From the NCBI RefSeq assembly GCF_000508185.1, contig NZ_AYOY01000057.1, positions 1 to 64,000 of the forward strand: DNA of 64,000 bases. Direction: 5' to 3'. This DNA comes from Sphingobium sp. C100 (lineage in GTDB: Bacteria > Pseudomonadota > Alphaproteobacteria > Sphingomonadales > Sphingomonadaceae). This document shows, in pieces, positions 53,649-62,979 of this stretch. Under the pieces are notes generated by a model. That model was not told where the DNA came from and did no database searches. It saw only the letters and a program-made list of their open reading frames with translations. How positions within the stretch are numbered: position 1 is the stretch's first letter; each line of letters opens with the position of its first letter. Position numbers and translations under genes: made by a program.

Positions 53649-55379
53649 ATGACATTCGAAACATTATCCCCCCTCCTGGCCCAGGCCTTGACCGCCAAGG
53701 GCTATGAAGCGCTCACCCCGGTGCAGGCCGAAGTCTCGCAACCCGAGGCCGTCGGCCGCGACCTGCTGGTGTCGGCGCAGACCGGGTCGGGCAAGACCGT
53801 CGCCTTTGGCCTGGCCATGGCGGGCGAATTGCTGGGCGAAGGCGACAGGCTGCCAATGCCCGAAAAGCCGCTGGCGCTGGTGATCGCGCCGACGCGCGAA
53901 CTGGCGTTGCAGGTCAGCCGTGAGCTGGAATGGCTTTATGGCGCGGCGCGCGCCCGCATCGCGACCTGCGTGGGCGGCATGGATGCGGCCAAGGAGCGCC
54001 GCAACCTGTCGCACGGCACGCATATCGTCGTCGGCACGCCGGGCCGCCTGCGCGACCATCTGGAGCGCGGCGCGCTCGACCTGTCGGCGGTGCGCACCGT
54101 GGTGCTGGATGAAGCCGACGAGATGCTCGACATGGGCTTCCGCGAGGATCTGGAGGGCATTCTCGACAGCGCGCCCGACGGCCGGCGCACCCTCCTCTTC
54201 TCCGCCACCATGCCCAAGCCGATCGTGGCGCTCGCCAAGCGCTATCAAAAGGACGCGCTGCGCATCTCGACCATGAGCGAGGAGCGCGGCCATGGCGACA
54301 TCAGCTATCAGGCACTGACGGTCGCGCCGTCGGACATCGAAAACGCCGTCGTCAACCTGCTCCGCTTCCATGAGGCGGAGACGGCGATGCTGTTCTGCGC
54401 CACGCGCGACAATGTGCGGCATCTGCATAGCAGCCTGACCGAACGCGGCTTCGCCGTCGTAGCGCTGTCGGGCGAGCACAGCCAGAATGAGCGCAACCAT
54501 GCGCTCCAGGCGCTGCGCGACAAGCGGGCGCGGGTCTGCGTCGCGACCGACGTCGCCGCGCGCGGCATCGACCTGCCCAGCCTCAGCCTGGTGGTGCATG
54601 TCGAACTGCCGCGCGACGCGGAAACGATGCAGCATCGCTCGGGCCGCACCGGCCGCGCGGGCAAGAAGGGGACGGCCGTGCTGATCGTCCCCTATCCCCG
54701 CCGCCGCCGCGTCGAATCGATGCTGCGCGGCGCGAAGATCCCCGTCGAATGGGGCACGCCGCCGAGCAAGGAAGCCATTCTGGAGCAGGATAATGTCCGC
54801 CTGCGCGCCAGCCTGATGGAAAAGGCGGAGCTGGACGAGGCCGACTGGGCGCTGGGCGCTGAACTGCTGGCCGAAAAGAGCGCCAAGGAAATCGCGGCGA
54901 TGCTGGTCAGGAGCGCGCGCGCCGCCCTGCCCAGCCCCGAAGAACTGCTGGACGGCAGCGAGGCGCCCGTGCGCCGCGAGGGGCCGCGTCCGGGGTTTGA
55001 GGACACGCAATGGTTCCGCATGGACATCGGCCGGCGCCAGAATGCCGACCCGCGCTGGCTGCTGCCGCTGATCTGCCGTCGCGGCCATGTGTCGCGTCAG
55101 GACATCGGCGCGATCCGCATCACCACCAACGAGACGATGTTCGAAATCCCCAAGGCGATCGCCAGCCGCTTCATCACCTCCGTGAAGCGCACCGGCGAGG
55201 CCAGCGACGAGGGCGCGGACGTCACCTTCGAGGCCGTTGACGGCGCCCCGCGCGAGGAAGCCCGCGCCAACAAGCGCCAGAGCCGTCCGAACGACCGCGG
55301 CCCCCGTCCGGCCGGCTATGCCCCGCGCCCGTTCAAGGGCGGCGGCGCACGCAAGGGGCCGCCGCGCGGGCGCGGCTGA
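53649..55379 (+). CDS. DEAD-box RNA helicase with DbpA-like RNA-binding domain
   Basis: 576 residues. Q motif near residue 25, Walker A AQTGSGKT (43-50), DEAD at 154-157, SAT at 185-187, then the helicase C domain with ATDVAARGIDLP and HRSGRTGRAG. A linker leads to a DbpA/CsdA-type RNA-binding domain (about 455-540: WFRMDIGRRQNADPRWLLPLICRRGHVSRQDIGAIRI) and a basic Arg/Gly-rich tail. Likely a ribosome-assembly or cold-shock helicase. Confidence 0.92.
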   Translation: MTFETLSPLLAQALTAKGYEALTPVQAEVSQPEAVGRDLLVSAQTGSGKTVAFGLAMAGELLGEGDRLPMPEKPLALVIAPTRELALQVSRELEWLYGAARARIATCVGGMDAAKERRNLSHGTHIVVGTPGRLRDHLERGALDLSAVRTVVLDEADEMLDMGFREDLEGILDSAPDGRRTLLFSATMPKPIVALAKRYQKDALRISTMSEERGHGDISYQALTVAPSDIENAVVNLLRFHEAETAMLFCATRDNVRHLHSSLTERGFAVVALSGEHSQNERNHALQALRDKRARVCVATDVAARGIDLPSLSLVVHVELPRDAETMQHRSGRTGRAGKKGTAVLIVPYPRRRRVESMLRGAKIPVEWGTPPSKEAILEQDNVRLRASLMEKAELDEADWALGAELLAEKSAKEIAAMLVRSARAALPSPEELLDGSEAPVRREGPRPGFEDTQWFRMDIGRRQNADPRWLLPLICRRGHVSRQDIGAIRITTNETMFEIPKAIASRFITSVKRTGEASDEGADVTFEAVDGAPREEARANKRQSRPNDRGPRPAGYAPRPFKGGGARKGPPRGRG

Positions 55380-55451
55380 TCCTTTGTCACGGATCGTCCT
55401 GCCCTTCGGGACAGGCTAGGATATAATCGGGCCATCGTTCATTCCACCGGG

Positions 55452-56990
55452 ATGACCGATGGCCCTTTGCTTATCCCTGTTCTGGGCGACCAGTTGACGC
55501 CTGACATCGCATCGCTGCGCGGCGCCGACCCGGCGGACAGCGTCGTGCTGATGATGGAAGTCGCCGACGAAACCACCTATGTGAAGCATCACAAGGCCAA
55601 GATCGCCTTCATCCTGTCGGCGATGCGCCACCATGCCGAACGGCTGCGCGCGCTCGGCTGGACGGTCGATTATGTGCGGCTGGACGATCCCGGCAATGAA
55701 GGCAGCTTCACCGCCGAAGTCGCGCGCGCGGTCGATCGGCACAAGGCCCGCGCCATCCATGTGACGCAAGCGGGGGAATGGCGGGTGCGCGCGATGCTGG
55801 AAGCGTGGGAGACGCGCCTTGGCATCCCCGTCACCCTCCATGAGGATGACCGCTTCCTGTGTTCCCACGCCGAATTCGACACATGGGCGGCGGCGCGCAG
55901 GCAGTTGCGGATGGAATATTTCTATCGCGACATGCGGCGCAAGACCGGGCTGTTGATGACGGCGGAGGGGGAGCCGGAAGGCGGCCAGTGGAATTTCGAC
56001 GCCGACAACCGCAAGCCGCCGCCGCAGCGCGACCTGCTGATGCCCCGGCCGATCCGCTTCCGGCCCGACGCGATCACGCAGGATGTTCTGGCGATGGTGG
56101 CGGATCGGTTCGCCGGCCATATCGGCAGCCTCGACCATTTCCACTTCGCCGCCACCCGCGAGGAGGCGCTGCGCCAGCAGAAGCGCTTCCTGGACGAGGC
56201 GCTGCCGCGCTTTGGCGACTATCAGGACGCGATGCTGACCGACGAGCCGTTCCTGTGGCACTCGATCCTGTCGCCCTACATCAATATCGGCCTGCTCGAC
56301 CCGCTGGACCTGTGCCGGGCGGTCGAGGCGCGCTATCGCGCCGGCAAGGCGCCGCTCAACTGCGCCGAGGGGTTCATCCGCCAGATCATCGGCTGGCGCG
56401 AATATGTGCGCGGCATCTATTGGCATGAAGGGCCGGATTATGGCCGCCGCAATGCGCTGGGGGCGACGCGCGACCTGCCGGGCTTTTACTGGAGCGGGGA
56501 GACCGACATGCGCTGCCTGGCGCAGGCGATCGGCCAGACGATCGACCATGGCTATGCCCATCATATCCAGCGGTTGATGATTACCGGCAATTTCGCGCTG
56601 CTGGCGGGCATCGACCCGCACCAGGTGCATGTCTGGTATCTGGAGGTCTATGCCGACGCCTATGAATGGGTGGAGCTGCCCAACACGCTGGGCATGGCGC
56701 TGTTCGCTGACGGCGGGCTGCTGGGATCAAAGCCCTATGCGGCGGGCGGCGCCTATATCAACCGCATGTCCGATTATTGCGGCCGGTGCCGCTACAACGT
56801 GAAAAAGCGGGTGGGCGAGGATGCCTGCCCGTTCAACGCGCTCTATTGGGACTTTCTGGCCCGCAACGCACAGCGGCTGGCCCGCAACCCCCGTCTGGCC
56901 ATGCCCTATCGCAACTGGGCGCGAATGGACGAGGCGGACAAGGCCGCCATTCGCGACCGCGCGGCAAATTTCCTCGACAATCTGGAGTGA
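55452..56990 (+). CDS. phrB: Fe-S (6-4) photolyase / bacterial cryptochrome (PhrB type)
   Basis: 512 residues. The N-terminal antenna domain (LLIPVLGDQLTPDIASLRG) and C-terminal FAD domain of the FeS-BCP group are present. The four [4Fe-4S] cysteines are Cys355 (DMRCLAQA), Cys443, Cys446 (YCGRCRYN) and Cys459 (EDACPFN); their 3 and 13 residue spacing matches Agrobacterium PhrB. It repairs UV (6-4) photoproducts using light. The gene is alone, between the helicase and rplU. Confidence 0.92.
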   Translation: MTDGPLLIPVLGDQLTPDIASLRGADPADSVVLMMEVADETTYVKHHKAKIAFILSAMRHHAERLRALGWTVDYVRLDDPGNEGSFTAEVARAVDRHKARAIHVTQAGEWRVRAMLEAWETRLGIPVTLHEDDRFLCSHAEFDTWAAARRQLRMEYFYRDMRRKTGLLMTAEGEPEGGQWNFDADNRKPPPQRDLLMPRPIRFRPDAITQDVLAMVADRFAGHIGSLDHFHFAATREEALRQQKRFLDEALPRFGDYQDAMLTDEPFLWHSILSPYINIGLLDPLDLCRAVEARYRAGKAPLNCAEGFIRQIIGWREYVRGIYWHEGPDYGRRNALGATRDLPGFYWSGETDMRCLAQAIGQTIDHGYAHHIQRLMITGNFALLAGIDPHQVHVWYLEVYADAYEWVELPNTLGMALFADGGLLGSKPYAAGGAYINRMSDYCGRCRYNVKKRVGEDACPFNALYWDFLARNAQRLARNPRLAMPYRNWARMDEADKAAIRDRAANFLDNLE

Positions 56991-57112
56991 ATCCGCGCCG
57001 ATCGGTTGACAGAAGCGAGTCAGTCCACTAACGGGCCACATTCCCGCGCGGGTCGACAGGCTTTGTCCTTGATGATCTGCGGAAAGCAGATTTGAACGAG
57101 AAGAGACAAGCC

Positions 57113-57409
57113 ATGTTCGCTATCGTGCGCACAGGCGGCAAGCAGTATCGCGTCGCCGCCGGAGACAAGATCGTCGTTGAAAAGATGGCTGGCGAAGCCG
57201 GCGACAAGGTTACGCTGGGCGACGTCCTGCTGGCCGGTGAAGGCGGCGACCTGAAGGACGTGTCGAATCTGACCGTCGCAGCCGAAATCATCGCGCAGGC
57301 GAAGGGCGAGAAGGTCATCGTCTTCAAGAAGCGCCGCCGCCACAATTATCGTCGCAAGAACGGCCACCGCCAGAATCACACGATCCTCAAGATCGTGTCG
57401 ATCGCCTGA
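57113..57409 (+). CDS. rplU: 50S ribosomal protein L21
   Basis: 98 residues from ATG 57113: [20 protein letters not shown] at the start and [16 protein letters not shown] in the RNA-binding C-terminal part. First gene of the conserved rplU-rpmA pair. Confidence 0.97.
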   Translation: MFAIVRTGGKQYRVAAGDKIVVEKMAGEAGDKVTLGDVLLAGEGGDLKDVSNLTVAAEIIAQAKGEKVIVFKKRRRHNYRRKNGHRQNHTILKIVSIA

Positions 57410-57442
57410 GCCGCAGCGCAAGACATTCAAGGAGTTTAGGTC

Positions 57443-57712
57443 ATGGCACATAAAAAAGCTGGCGGTTCGTCGCGCAACGGTCGCGATTCTGAGTCGAAGC
57501 GCCTTGGCGTGAAGAAGTTCGGCGGTCAGGACGTGATCGGCGGCAACATCATCATTCGCCAGCGCGGCACCCGCGTTTATCCGGGCCGCAATGTCGGCAT
57601 GGGCAAGGACCACACCCTGTTCGCGCTGAACGAAGGCAAGGTGGTGTTCCACACCGGCAAGCTCGGCCGCAAATATGTGTCGGTCGACGCGATGGCCGAA
57701 GCAGCCGAATAA
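57443..57712 (+). CDS. rpmA: 50S ribosomal protein L27
   Basis: 89 residues beginning [20 protein letters not shown] with [25 protein letters not shown], the standard L27 sequence lining the peptidyl-transferase region. No N-terminal cleavable extension. Followed by two hairpins. Confidence 0.97.
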   Translation: MAHKKAGGSSRNGRDSESKRLGVKKFGGQDVIGGNIIIRQRGTRVYPGRNVGMGKDHTLFALNEGKVVFHTGKLGRKYVSVDAMAEAAE

Positions 57713-57755
57713 CGGACGATCAATGACGGATCGTCCTTCGAAAGGGGCGATCCTC

Positions 57756-57786
57756 CCGGTTTTCAGACCCGCTGTCTGAAGACCGG
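57756..57786. terminator. Hairpin after rpmA
   Basis: 13-bp arms (CCGGTTTTCAGAC at 57756-57768, complementary segment 57774-57786, one G-T wobble) with a 5-base loop, 44 bp past the rpmA stop. No U tract; may protect the transcript 3' end or assist the terminator just beyond. Confidence 0.5.
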
Positions 57787-57799
57787 TGTCCGAGGGAAT

Positions 57800-57835
57800 A
57801 AGGGGCGCTCCTCACCAGTTGGGGGCGCCCTTTTT
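57800..57835 (+). terminator. Intrinsic terminator of rplU-rpmA
   Basis: GGGGCGC paired with GCGCCC across a 15-base loop, followed by TTTTT at 57831-57835. The remaining 149 bp before the next gene hold no feature that I can identify. Confidence 0.75.
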
Positions 57836-57984
57836 CCGTTGGGCGGAACCTCTTCAAAATTCCCTCAAGCCTTTGGAACTCAACACCTTCTCGCGCGTCG
57901 TGCGGGCGGGGAATAATCCGGAGGAGACCGTCGTCAAGCCGTCATCAAAGGCAGCTAACGGCGCCCACAAGAGGAGAGACAAGA

Positions 57985-58560
57985 ATGTTCGCCCGTACCC
58001 CCCGCCTGCTGCTGCGTCCCGGCTGGATGGAAGACGCCCAGGCGCTGGCCCGGACCATCAACGATCCCGCGATCCTGCGGAACCTGACGCGCGCGCCCAG
58101 CCCCTATGGAATGGACGATGCCAAGGCTTTTCTGTCGTTGCCGCACCATCCCCATCTGCCCCGCCTGCTGGCCTTCACCCGCACCCAGGGCGCGCCGCGC
58201 CTGATTGGCGGCTGTGGCGTGCATCTTGACGAACAGGGTGCGCCGGAACTGGGCTATTGGATCGCCCGCCCCTGTTGGGGGCTGGGCTTTGCCACCGAAG
58301 CCGCGCGCGCGGTGCTGGGGATGGCGCGCGCCAGCGGCGTGCGCAACATCCGCGCCGGCCATTTCACCGACAACCCCGCGTCGGGCAATGTCCTGCGCAA
58401 GCTGGGATTCTGTTTCACCGGCGAAACGCGCAAGCGCCACAGCCTGGGCCGCAACGCCCTGGTCGACTGCCTCATTTTCGAAGAAGGCGAAGGCGGCGGC
58501 ATGAATGACGACCCGGCCATGGACCTGTATCGCGACGCCGTGCCGGCGATGGCGGCCTGA
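57985..58560 (+). CDS. GNAT family N-acetyltransferase (RimJ/RimL-like)
   Basis: 191 residues. LRPGWMEDAQALARTINDPAILRNL at the start, acetyl-CoA loop region GYWIARPCWGLGFATEAARAVLGMA and NPASGNVLRKLGFCFTGE, typical of the RimJ/RimL subgroup. Ribosome site AGGAGAG. Substrate unknown; such genes between rpmA and obgE are frequent in alphaproteobacteria. Confidence 0.88.
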   Translation: MFARTPRLLLRPGWMEDAQALARTINDPAILRNLTRAPSPYGMDDAKAFLSLPHHPHLPRLLAFTRTQGAPRLIGGCGVHLDEQGAPELGYWIARPCWGLGFATEAARAVLGMARASGVRNIRAGHFTDNPASGNVLRKLGFCFTGETRKRHSLGRNALVDCLIFEEGEGGGMNDDPAMDLYRDAVPAMAA

Positions 58561-58562
58561 TC

Positions 58563-58595
58563 GCCGATCCTTCCCCTCATCGGGGAGGCATCGGC
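58563..58595. terminator. Bidirectional hairpin between convergent acetyltransferase genes
   Basis: GCCGAT...ATCGGC outer stem with an inner CCCC/GGGG stem, lying directly after the plus-strand gene and extending into the 3' end of the minus-strand one. Confidence 0.5.
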
Positions 58596-59113
58596 CTTGG
58601 CCGGTCGAACACGCGCGTCGGCTTGCCGCCGAGCGCCGTGTCGATCAGCGGCATGAAGCCCAGCTTTTCCGCGACGTTGATGGACGGCCGATTGCCCGGA
58701 TCGATGATGCAACGCAGCGAGGGCGCTTCAAGATGGGCGTCCGCCCAGGCCAGCACCGCCCGCATCGCTTCGGTCGCGATTCCCCTGCCCCATGCGGCCG
58801 GACCCAGCACCCAGCCGGCCTCCGGCACGCCTTCCAGTTCCGGCAGGCCACGCGCCGCCTGAAGCAGCCCGGCTTCGCCCAGGAAAGCGCCGGTGTCGCG
58901 CGCCTCGATCACCCACATGCCATGGCCCAGCATCGACCACATGCCGGCATAGCGCAGCAGCCGGAACCACACCGCCTGCGCGTCCTGCGGCGTTCCGCCG
59001 ATATGGCGGACGACATGCGTGTCGGCCCACAGCGCACGGCAGGCGGCATAATCTTCGATACGGTGCGGACGAAGGGTCAGGCGATCGGTTTGCAACACGG
59101 GTTGTTGGCTCAT
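58577..59113 (-). CDS. GNAT family N-acetyltransferase (second copy)
   Basis: 178 residues from ATG 59113 (an ATG at 59134 is also possible; neither has a strong ribosome site). LQTDRLTLRPHRIEDYAACRALWAD, AGWVLGPAAWGRGIATEAMRAVLAWAD and NRPSINVAEKLGFMPLIDTALGG are RimJ/RimL signatures. Convergent with the first acetyltransferase but not close in sequence, so not a recent duplication. Confidence 0.87.
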   Translation of the reverse strand: MSQQPVLQTDRLTLRPHRIEDYAACRALWADTHVVRHIGGTPQDAQAVWFRLLRYAGMWSMLGHGMWVIEARDTGAFLGEAGLLQAARGLPELEGVPEAGWVLGPAAWGRGIATEAMRAVLAWADAHLEAPSLRCIIDPGNRPSINVAEKLGFMPLIDTALGGKPTRVFDRPRPMPPR

Positions 59114-59144
59114 GCGATGATAAAAGACCGCCATCGCCCCCCGG

Positions 59145-59996
59145 TCAAGCGACCGAGGGCAGCGCGTCATCCATCCGGGCATCGACATAGGGCGTGTCGG
59201 CCAGCGCGATCAGGGCGCGGTCATCGACCCGCCAGGGATGGAATCCGGGCATGAAATAGGCGATCCACGGCGCCACCACCCGGCGCAATATGCCCGGCCG
59301 CAACAGGGCGTAGCGCAGCAATCCGCCCCACGCCCGGCGCCCGGTGACGCCATCCTGCCGCAGCAATTCCATCATCCCGCGCGCGCGATGGTGCAGGAAG
59401 TGGCGGGTCACGACCAGCATCATCAGCGATTTGACCGACCAGCGCCGGAACCGCGGCCAATCGCGCGTGGCGTGAACCCAGGTGTCATGCGCAACGCCCT
59501 TATGCTCGATCTCCTCGATCGCGTGCCAGCGCCAGAGCGCCGCGACCTCCGGATCGCCCCCAGCCAGATGGCGCGGGTCGCTGAGCAGTTCATGCGCCAG
59601 GATCGCGGTGAAATGCTCCAGCGCCATGGTGGCGGCCAGGCTCACGATCGGCGACCGGCGCTTGGCCAGGTCCAGCACCAGGGTCACGTCAGCATCGAGC
59701 AGCGATACGTCATAGCCATGGGCCATGACCTGCCGGTTGAACGCCAGATGCTCGCGGCTATGGACCACCTCCTGCTTGATGAAGGCGGCGATTTCGCCCG
59801 CCAACTTGTCGGGCGCCCCGTCGCGAAAGGCGCGGACGCTGTCGATGAAATAAGCCTCGCCGCGCGGAAAGGTGATCGACAGCGCGTTGAAGAAAGCCGT
59901 GGCGATCGGGTCGCCATTCAGCCAATGTCGGGCGGCGGCGCGGTCACGCCCGAAACGGCGGTCGCGCGGATGGATGGTGAGGTCGGTTGGGGTCAT
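59145..59996 (-). CDS. Predicted metal-dependent hydrolase (PF10118), di-iron-like
   Basis: 283 residues. Acidic/His motifs FIKQEVVHSREHLAFN, ATMALEHFTAILAHEL and WHAIEEIEHKGVAHD give a ferritin-like four-helix di-metal site. The family is annotated 'predicted metal-dependent hydrolase' and is often paired with TetR regulators; chemistry unproven. It is divergent from a TetR gene with a palindromic operator between them. Confidence 0.88.
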   Translation of the reverse strand: MTPTDLTIHPRDRRFGRDRAAARHWLNGDPIATAFFNALSITFPRGEAYFIDSVRAFRDGAPDKLAGEIAAFIKQEVVHSREHLAFNRQVMAHGYDVSLLDADVTLVLDLAKRRSPIVSLAATMALEHFTAILAHELLSDPRHLAGGDPEVAALWRWHAIEEIEHKGVAHDTWVHATRDWPRFRRWSVKSLMMLVVTRHFLHHRARGMMELLRQDGVTGRRAWGGLLRYALLRPGILRRVVAPWIAYFMPGFHPWRVDDRALIALADTPYVDARMDDALPSVA

Positions 59997-60010
59997 AGGG
60001 GACGCCTCCG

Positions 60011-60032
60011 TTACTTACATGAATGTAAATAA
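60011..60032. promoter_or_regulatory. TetR-type palindromic operator
   Basis: 22-bp near-perfect palindrome: TTA, one base, TTACAT, a 2-base centre, ATGTAA, one base, TAA; only the paired 4th bases and the centre break symmetry. It lies between divergent start codons (59996 and 60048), where it would block both promoters. Confidence 0.75.
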
Positions 60033-60047
60033 GAGAAGCCGACCCGC

Positions 60048-60665
60048 ATGTCAACGAAACGCGCCCGCCTGAGCCCGAATGAAAGCCGCCTGGTGGCGAT
60101 GGAGGCCGCGCGCGACCTGCTGATCGAAGCGGGACCGCAAGCGGTGACGTTGAAGGCCGTGGCGGGCCGGATCGGACGGACCCATGCCAATCTGCTTCAC
60201 CATTTCGGATCGGCGGCCAGCCTGCAAAAGGCGCTGGCGGGCCATCTGGCCGAAACGATCACCGCCAAGATCGGCGAGGCGGTGAACGCGGCGCGGCGCG
60301 GCGAACTGGCGCCCCGCATCATCGTCGACATGACCTTCGACGCCTTCGACCGGGAGGGCGCGGGCGCGCTGGCGAGTTGGATGCTGGCGTCGGGCAATGA
60401 AGACGCGCTCGACCCGGTGGTCGATGCCATCCACCGGCTGGTGGACAAGCTGGCTGCGAGCGCCCGCACCCCCGACATCGCCGGCCTGATCCGCGACAAT
60501 ACATTGATGCTGGTGCTGTTGGCGCTGGGCGATTCGCAACTGGGCGGCGCGATGGCCGGCGCGCTCCGCCTGCCGCGCGAAAAAGCGCGTGAAATTGCAA
60601 CCCGAAGCCTCAGCTTCGCATTGATGCAGGAGGCCGCGACATCCGCTGCGCAGGCCGAGGTTTAA
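60048..60665 (+). CDS. TetR family transcriptional regulator
   Basis: 205 residues. Helix-turn-helix at residues about 15-60 (AARDLLIEAGPQAVTLKAVAGRIGRTHANLLHHFGSAASLQKAL) and an all-helical ligand domain. Divergent from the metal-dependent hydrolase and probably its repressor as well as its own, through the operator at 60011-60032. Confidence 0.9.
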   Translation: MSTKRARLSPNESRLVAMEAARDLLIEAGPQAVTLKAVAGRIGRTHANLLHHFGSAASLQKALAGHLAETITAKIGEAVNAARRGELAPRIIVDMTFDAFDREGAGALASWMLASGNEDALDPVVDAIHRLVDKLAASARTPDIAGLIRDNTLMLVLLALGDSQLGGAMAGALRLPREKAREIATRSLSFALMQEAATSAAQAEV

Positions 60666-60696
60666 CTTTCCCGCCGATGGCGCTAAGGGCCAGCCC

Positions 60697-61797
60697 ATGC
60701 ATTTCCTCGATCAAGCAAAAATCTATATCAAGTCCGGCTGGGGCGGCCCCGGCGCGGTCAGCTTCCGCCGCGAAAAATATGTCGAATATGGCGGCCCGGA
60801 CGGCGGCAATGGCGGCAAGGGCGGCGACATCATCTTTGAGGCCGTCGCCGGCCTCAACACGCTGATCGATTTCCGCTACACGCAGCATTTCAAGGCCCAG
60901 CGCGGCCAGCCCGGCATGGGCAAGAACCGCTATGGCGCCGGTGGCGACGATCTGATCGTCAAGGTGCCGGTGGGCACGCAGATCCTGTCCGATCCCCAGC
61001 CCATTGAGGGGACCGAGGATGAGGACGGCCTGTGCGATTATGAAGAGCAGGAGATATTGGCCGACTTCACTGAAGTCGGGCAGCGCATGGTCTTCCTGCG
61101 CGGCGGCGACGGCGGCCGGGGCAACCTGTCCTACAAGACCAGCACCAACCGCGCCCCGCGCCAGCATGGCACGGGCTGGCCGGGCCAGGAAATGTGGGTA
61201 TGGCTGCGCCTGAAGCTGCTGGCCGACGTCGGCCTGGTCGGGATGCCCAATGCCGGCAAGTCGACCCTCATCAACCAGGTGACCAATACCAAGGCGAAGG
61301 TCGGCGCCTATGCCTTCACCACCACCAAGCCGCAGCTGGGCGTGGTGCTGCACCGCGACCGCGAATTCGTGCTGGCCGATATTCCCGGCCTGATAGAGGG
61401 CGCGGCCGATGGCGCGGGCATCGGCGACCGCTTCCTGGGACATATCGAACGCTGCCGCGTGCTGCTGCACCTGATCGACGCGACCAGCGACGATCCGGTC
61501 GACGCCTTCCGCATCGTGACCGACGAGCTGGAAGCCTATGGCGGCGGCCTTGAGGAGAAGCCCCAACTGGTCGTGCTCAACAAGGGCGACCTGCTGGGCC
61601 AGGAACTGATGGAAGATATTGCCGGGCAGCTGCGCGAGCAGGCGGGCGTGGAGGATGTCTTCATCATTTCCGGCGCGACCGGCGAAGGCGTCAGCACATT
61701 GCTGGACGCGGTGCTGCCGATGCTGGACGACGAAGCCGACGCGGCGCAAGAGGATGATGGCGGCGATGAGAGCGAAGCCACATGGTCGCCGATCTGA
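60697..61797 (+). CDS. obgE: GTPase ObgE/CgtA
   Basis: 366 residues. Gly-rich Obg fold (1-160, SFRREKYVEYGGPDGGNGGKGGDIIFEA), G domain with GMPNAGKSTLINQ, DIPGLIEGA, NKGD, and a short acidic C-terminal tail. Essential 50S-assembly and stringent-response GTPase. Conserved position downstream of rplU-rpmA. Confidence 0.96.
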   Translation: MHFLDQAKIYIKSGWGGPGAVSFRREKYVEYGGPDGGNGGKGGDIIFEAVAGLNTLIDFRYTQHFKAQRGQPGMGKNRYGAGGDDLIVKVPVGTQILSDPQPIEGTEDEDGLCDYEEQEILADFTEVGQRMVFLRGGDGGRGNLSYKTSTNRAPRQHGTGWPGQEMWVWLRLKLLADVGLVGMPNAGKSTLINQVTNTKAKVGAYAFTTTKPQLGVVLHRDREFVLADIPGLIEGAADGAGIGDRFLGHIERCRVLLHLIDATSDDPVDAFRIVTDELEAYGGGLEEKPQLVVLNKGDLLGQELMEDIAGQLREQAGVEDVFIISGATGEGVSTLLDAVLPMLDDEADAAQEDDGGDESEATWSPI

Positions 61798-61842
61798 TGA
61801 TGGAAACGCCCCCTCCCGTTAAGGGGAGGAGAGGACGATAAA

Positions 61843-62973
61843 ATGACCAATCCGCTCGCCGGCTTCCCCCCTGCCCTCATCCGCCGCCTGGTCGTCAAGA
61901 TCGGGTCGGCGCTGCTCGTCGATCCGGCCGGACAGGTGCGCGTCGACTGGCTGCGCACGCTGGTCGCCGATATCGCGGCGCGCAAGGCGGCGGGGCAGCA
62001 GGTCATCATCGTGTCCTCGGGCGCGATCGCGCTGGGCGCGCGGCGGCTGAAACTGCCCAGGGGCGGGCGGGGCAGCCTTGAAGACGCGCAGGCAGCGGCG
62101 GCGACCGGGCAGATCGCCCTGTCGCAATGCTGGGCCAGCCTGCTCGCCGAAACCGACATTACCGCCGCGCAGATGCTGGTGACGCTGGACGATCTGGAAA
62201 ACCGGCGGCGCTATCTCAACGCCTCGGCGACGCTTGAACGGCTGATGGCGCTGGGCGTCGTTCCGGTGGTCAATGAAAATGACAGCGTGGCGACCGCCGA
62301 AATCCGCTTTGGCGACAATGATCGCCTCGCGGCGCGCATCGGACAGGCGGCACGGGCTGACGCGGTTGTCCTGCTTTCCGACGTCGACGGGCTTTACACC
62401 GCCAACCCGCACGCCGATGCCAGCGCCATGCTGATAGAAACGATAGAGACGATCGACGCACGGATCGCGGCGATGGCGACCAGTGGTTCGGCGTCGGGCA
62501 TGGGGTCGGGCGGCATGGTGTCGAAAATCCAGGCGGCGCGCATCGCGACCGGCGCGGGCGCGCATCTGGCCATTATTTCCGGCAAGGTCGATGCGCCGCT
62601 GTCGCACTGGGCCAATGGCGGGCGCGGGTCGATTTTCGTCGCCGCCCAGGGCAAGGGCGCGCGCAAGGGCTGGCTGGCCGGGCGGCTGACGACCCGCGGC
62701 CGTCTGATCGTCGATGCCGGCGCGAAAAAGGCGCTAGAGCGCGGCAACAGCCTGCTACCCGCCGGCGTGGCGCAGGTCGATGGCGTGTTCGACCGGGGCG
62801 ACGTGGTCGACATCGTGACCGCCGACGGCCATGTCATCGCGCGCGGGCTGATCGAATATGACAGCGAAACGGCGACCAGGATCGCCGGGCGCCGCAGCGA
62901 GGAGATCGCCGCTTTGCTGGGCGAAATGCCGCGGTCGGTGCTGGTCCATCGCGACCATATGGCGATGGTCTGA
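61843..62973 (+). CDS. proB: Glutamate 5-kinase
   Basis: 376 residues. Amino-acid kinase domain (VVKIGSALLVDPAGQ, VSSGAIALGARRL, VNENDSVAT, LLSDVDGLYTANP, GMGSGGMVSKIQAA) and a C-terminal PUA domain (about 285-365). First committed step of proline synthesis. A short GC-rich hairpin lies in the 45-bp gap after obgE. Confidence 0.95.
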   Translation: MTNPLAGFPPALIRRLVVKIGSALLVDPAGQVRVDWLRTLVADIAARKAAGQQVIIVSSGAIALGARRLKLPRGGRGSLEDAQAAAATGQIALSQCWASLLAETDITAAQMLVTLDDLENRRRYLNASATLERLMALGVVPVVNENDSVATAEIRFGDNDRLAARIGQAARADAVVLLSDVDGLYTANPHADASAMLIETIETIDARIAAMATSGSASGMGSGGMVSKIQAARIATGAGAHLAIISGKVDAPLSHWANGGRGSIFVAAQGKGARKGWLAGRLTTRGRLIVDAGAKKALERGNSLLPAGVAQVDGVFDRGDVVDIVTADGHVIARGLIEYDSETATRIAGRRSEEIAALLGEMPRSVLVHRDHMAMV

Positions 62974-62979
62974 GCGCCG

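Noticed and set aside
58577-59113. Two adjacent acetyltransferases as a recent tandem duplication
   Set aside because: They are convergent and share only family motifs, so recent duplication is unlikely.
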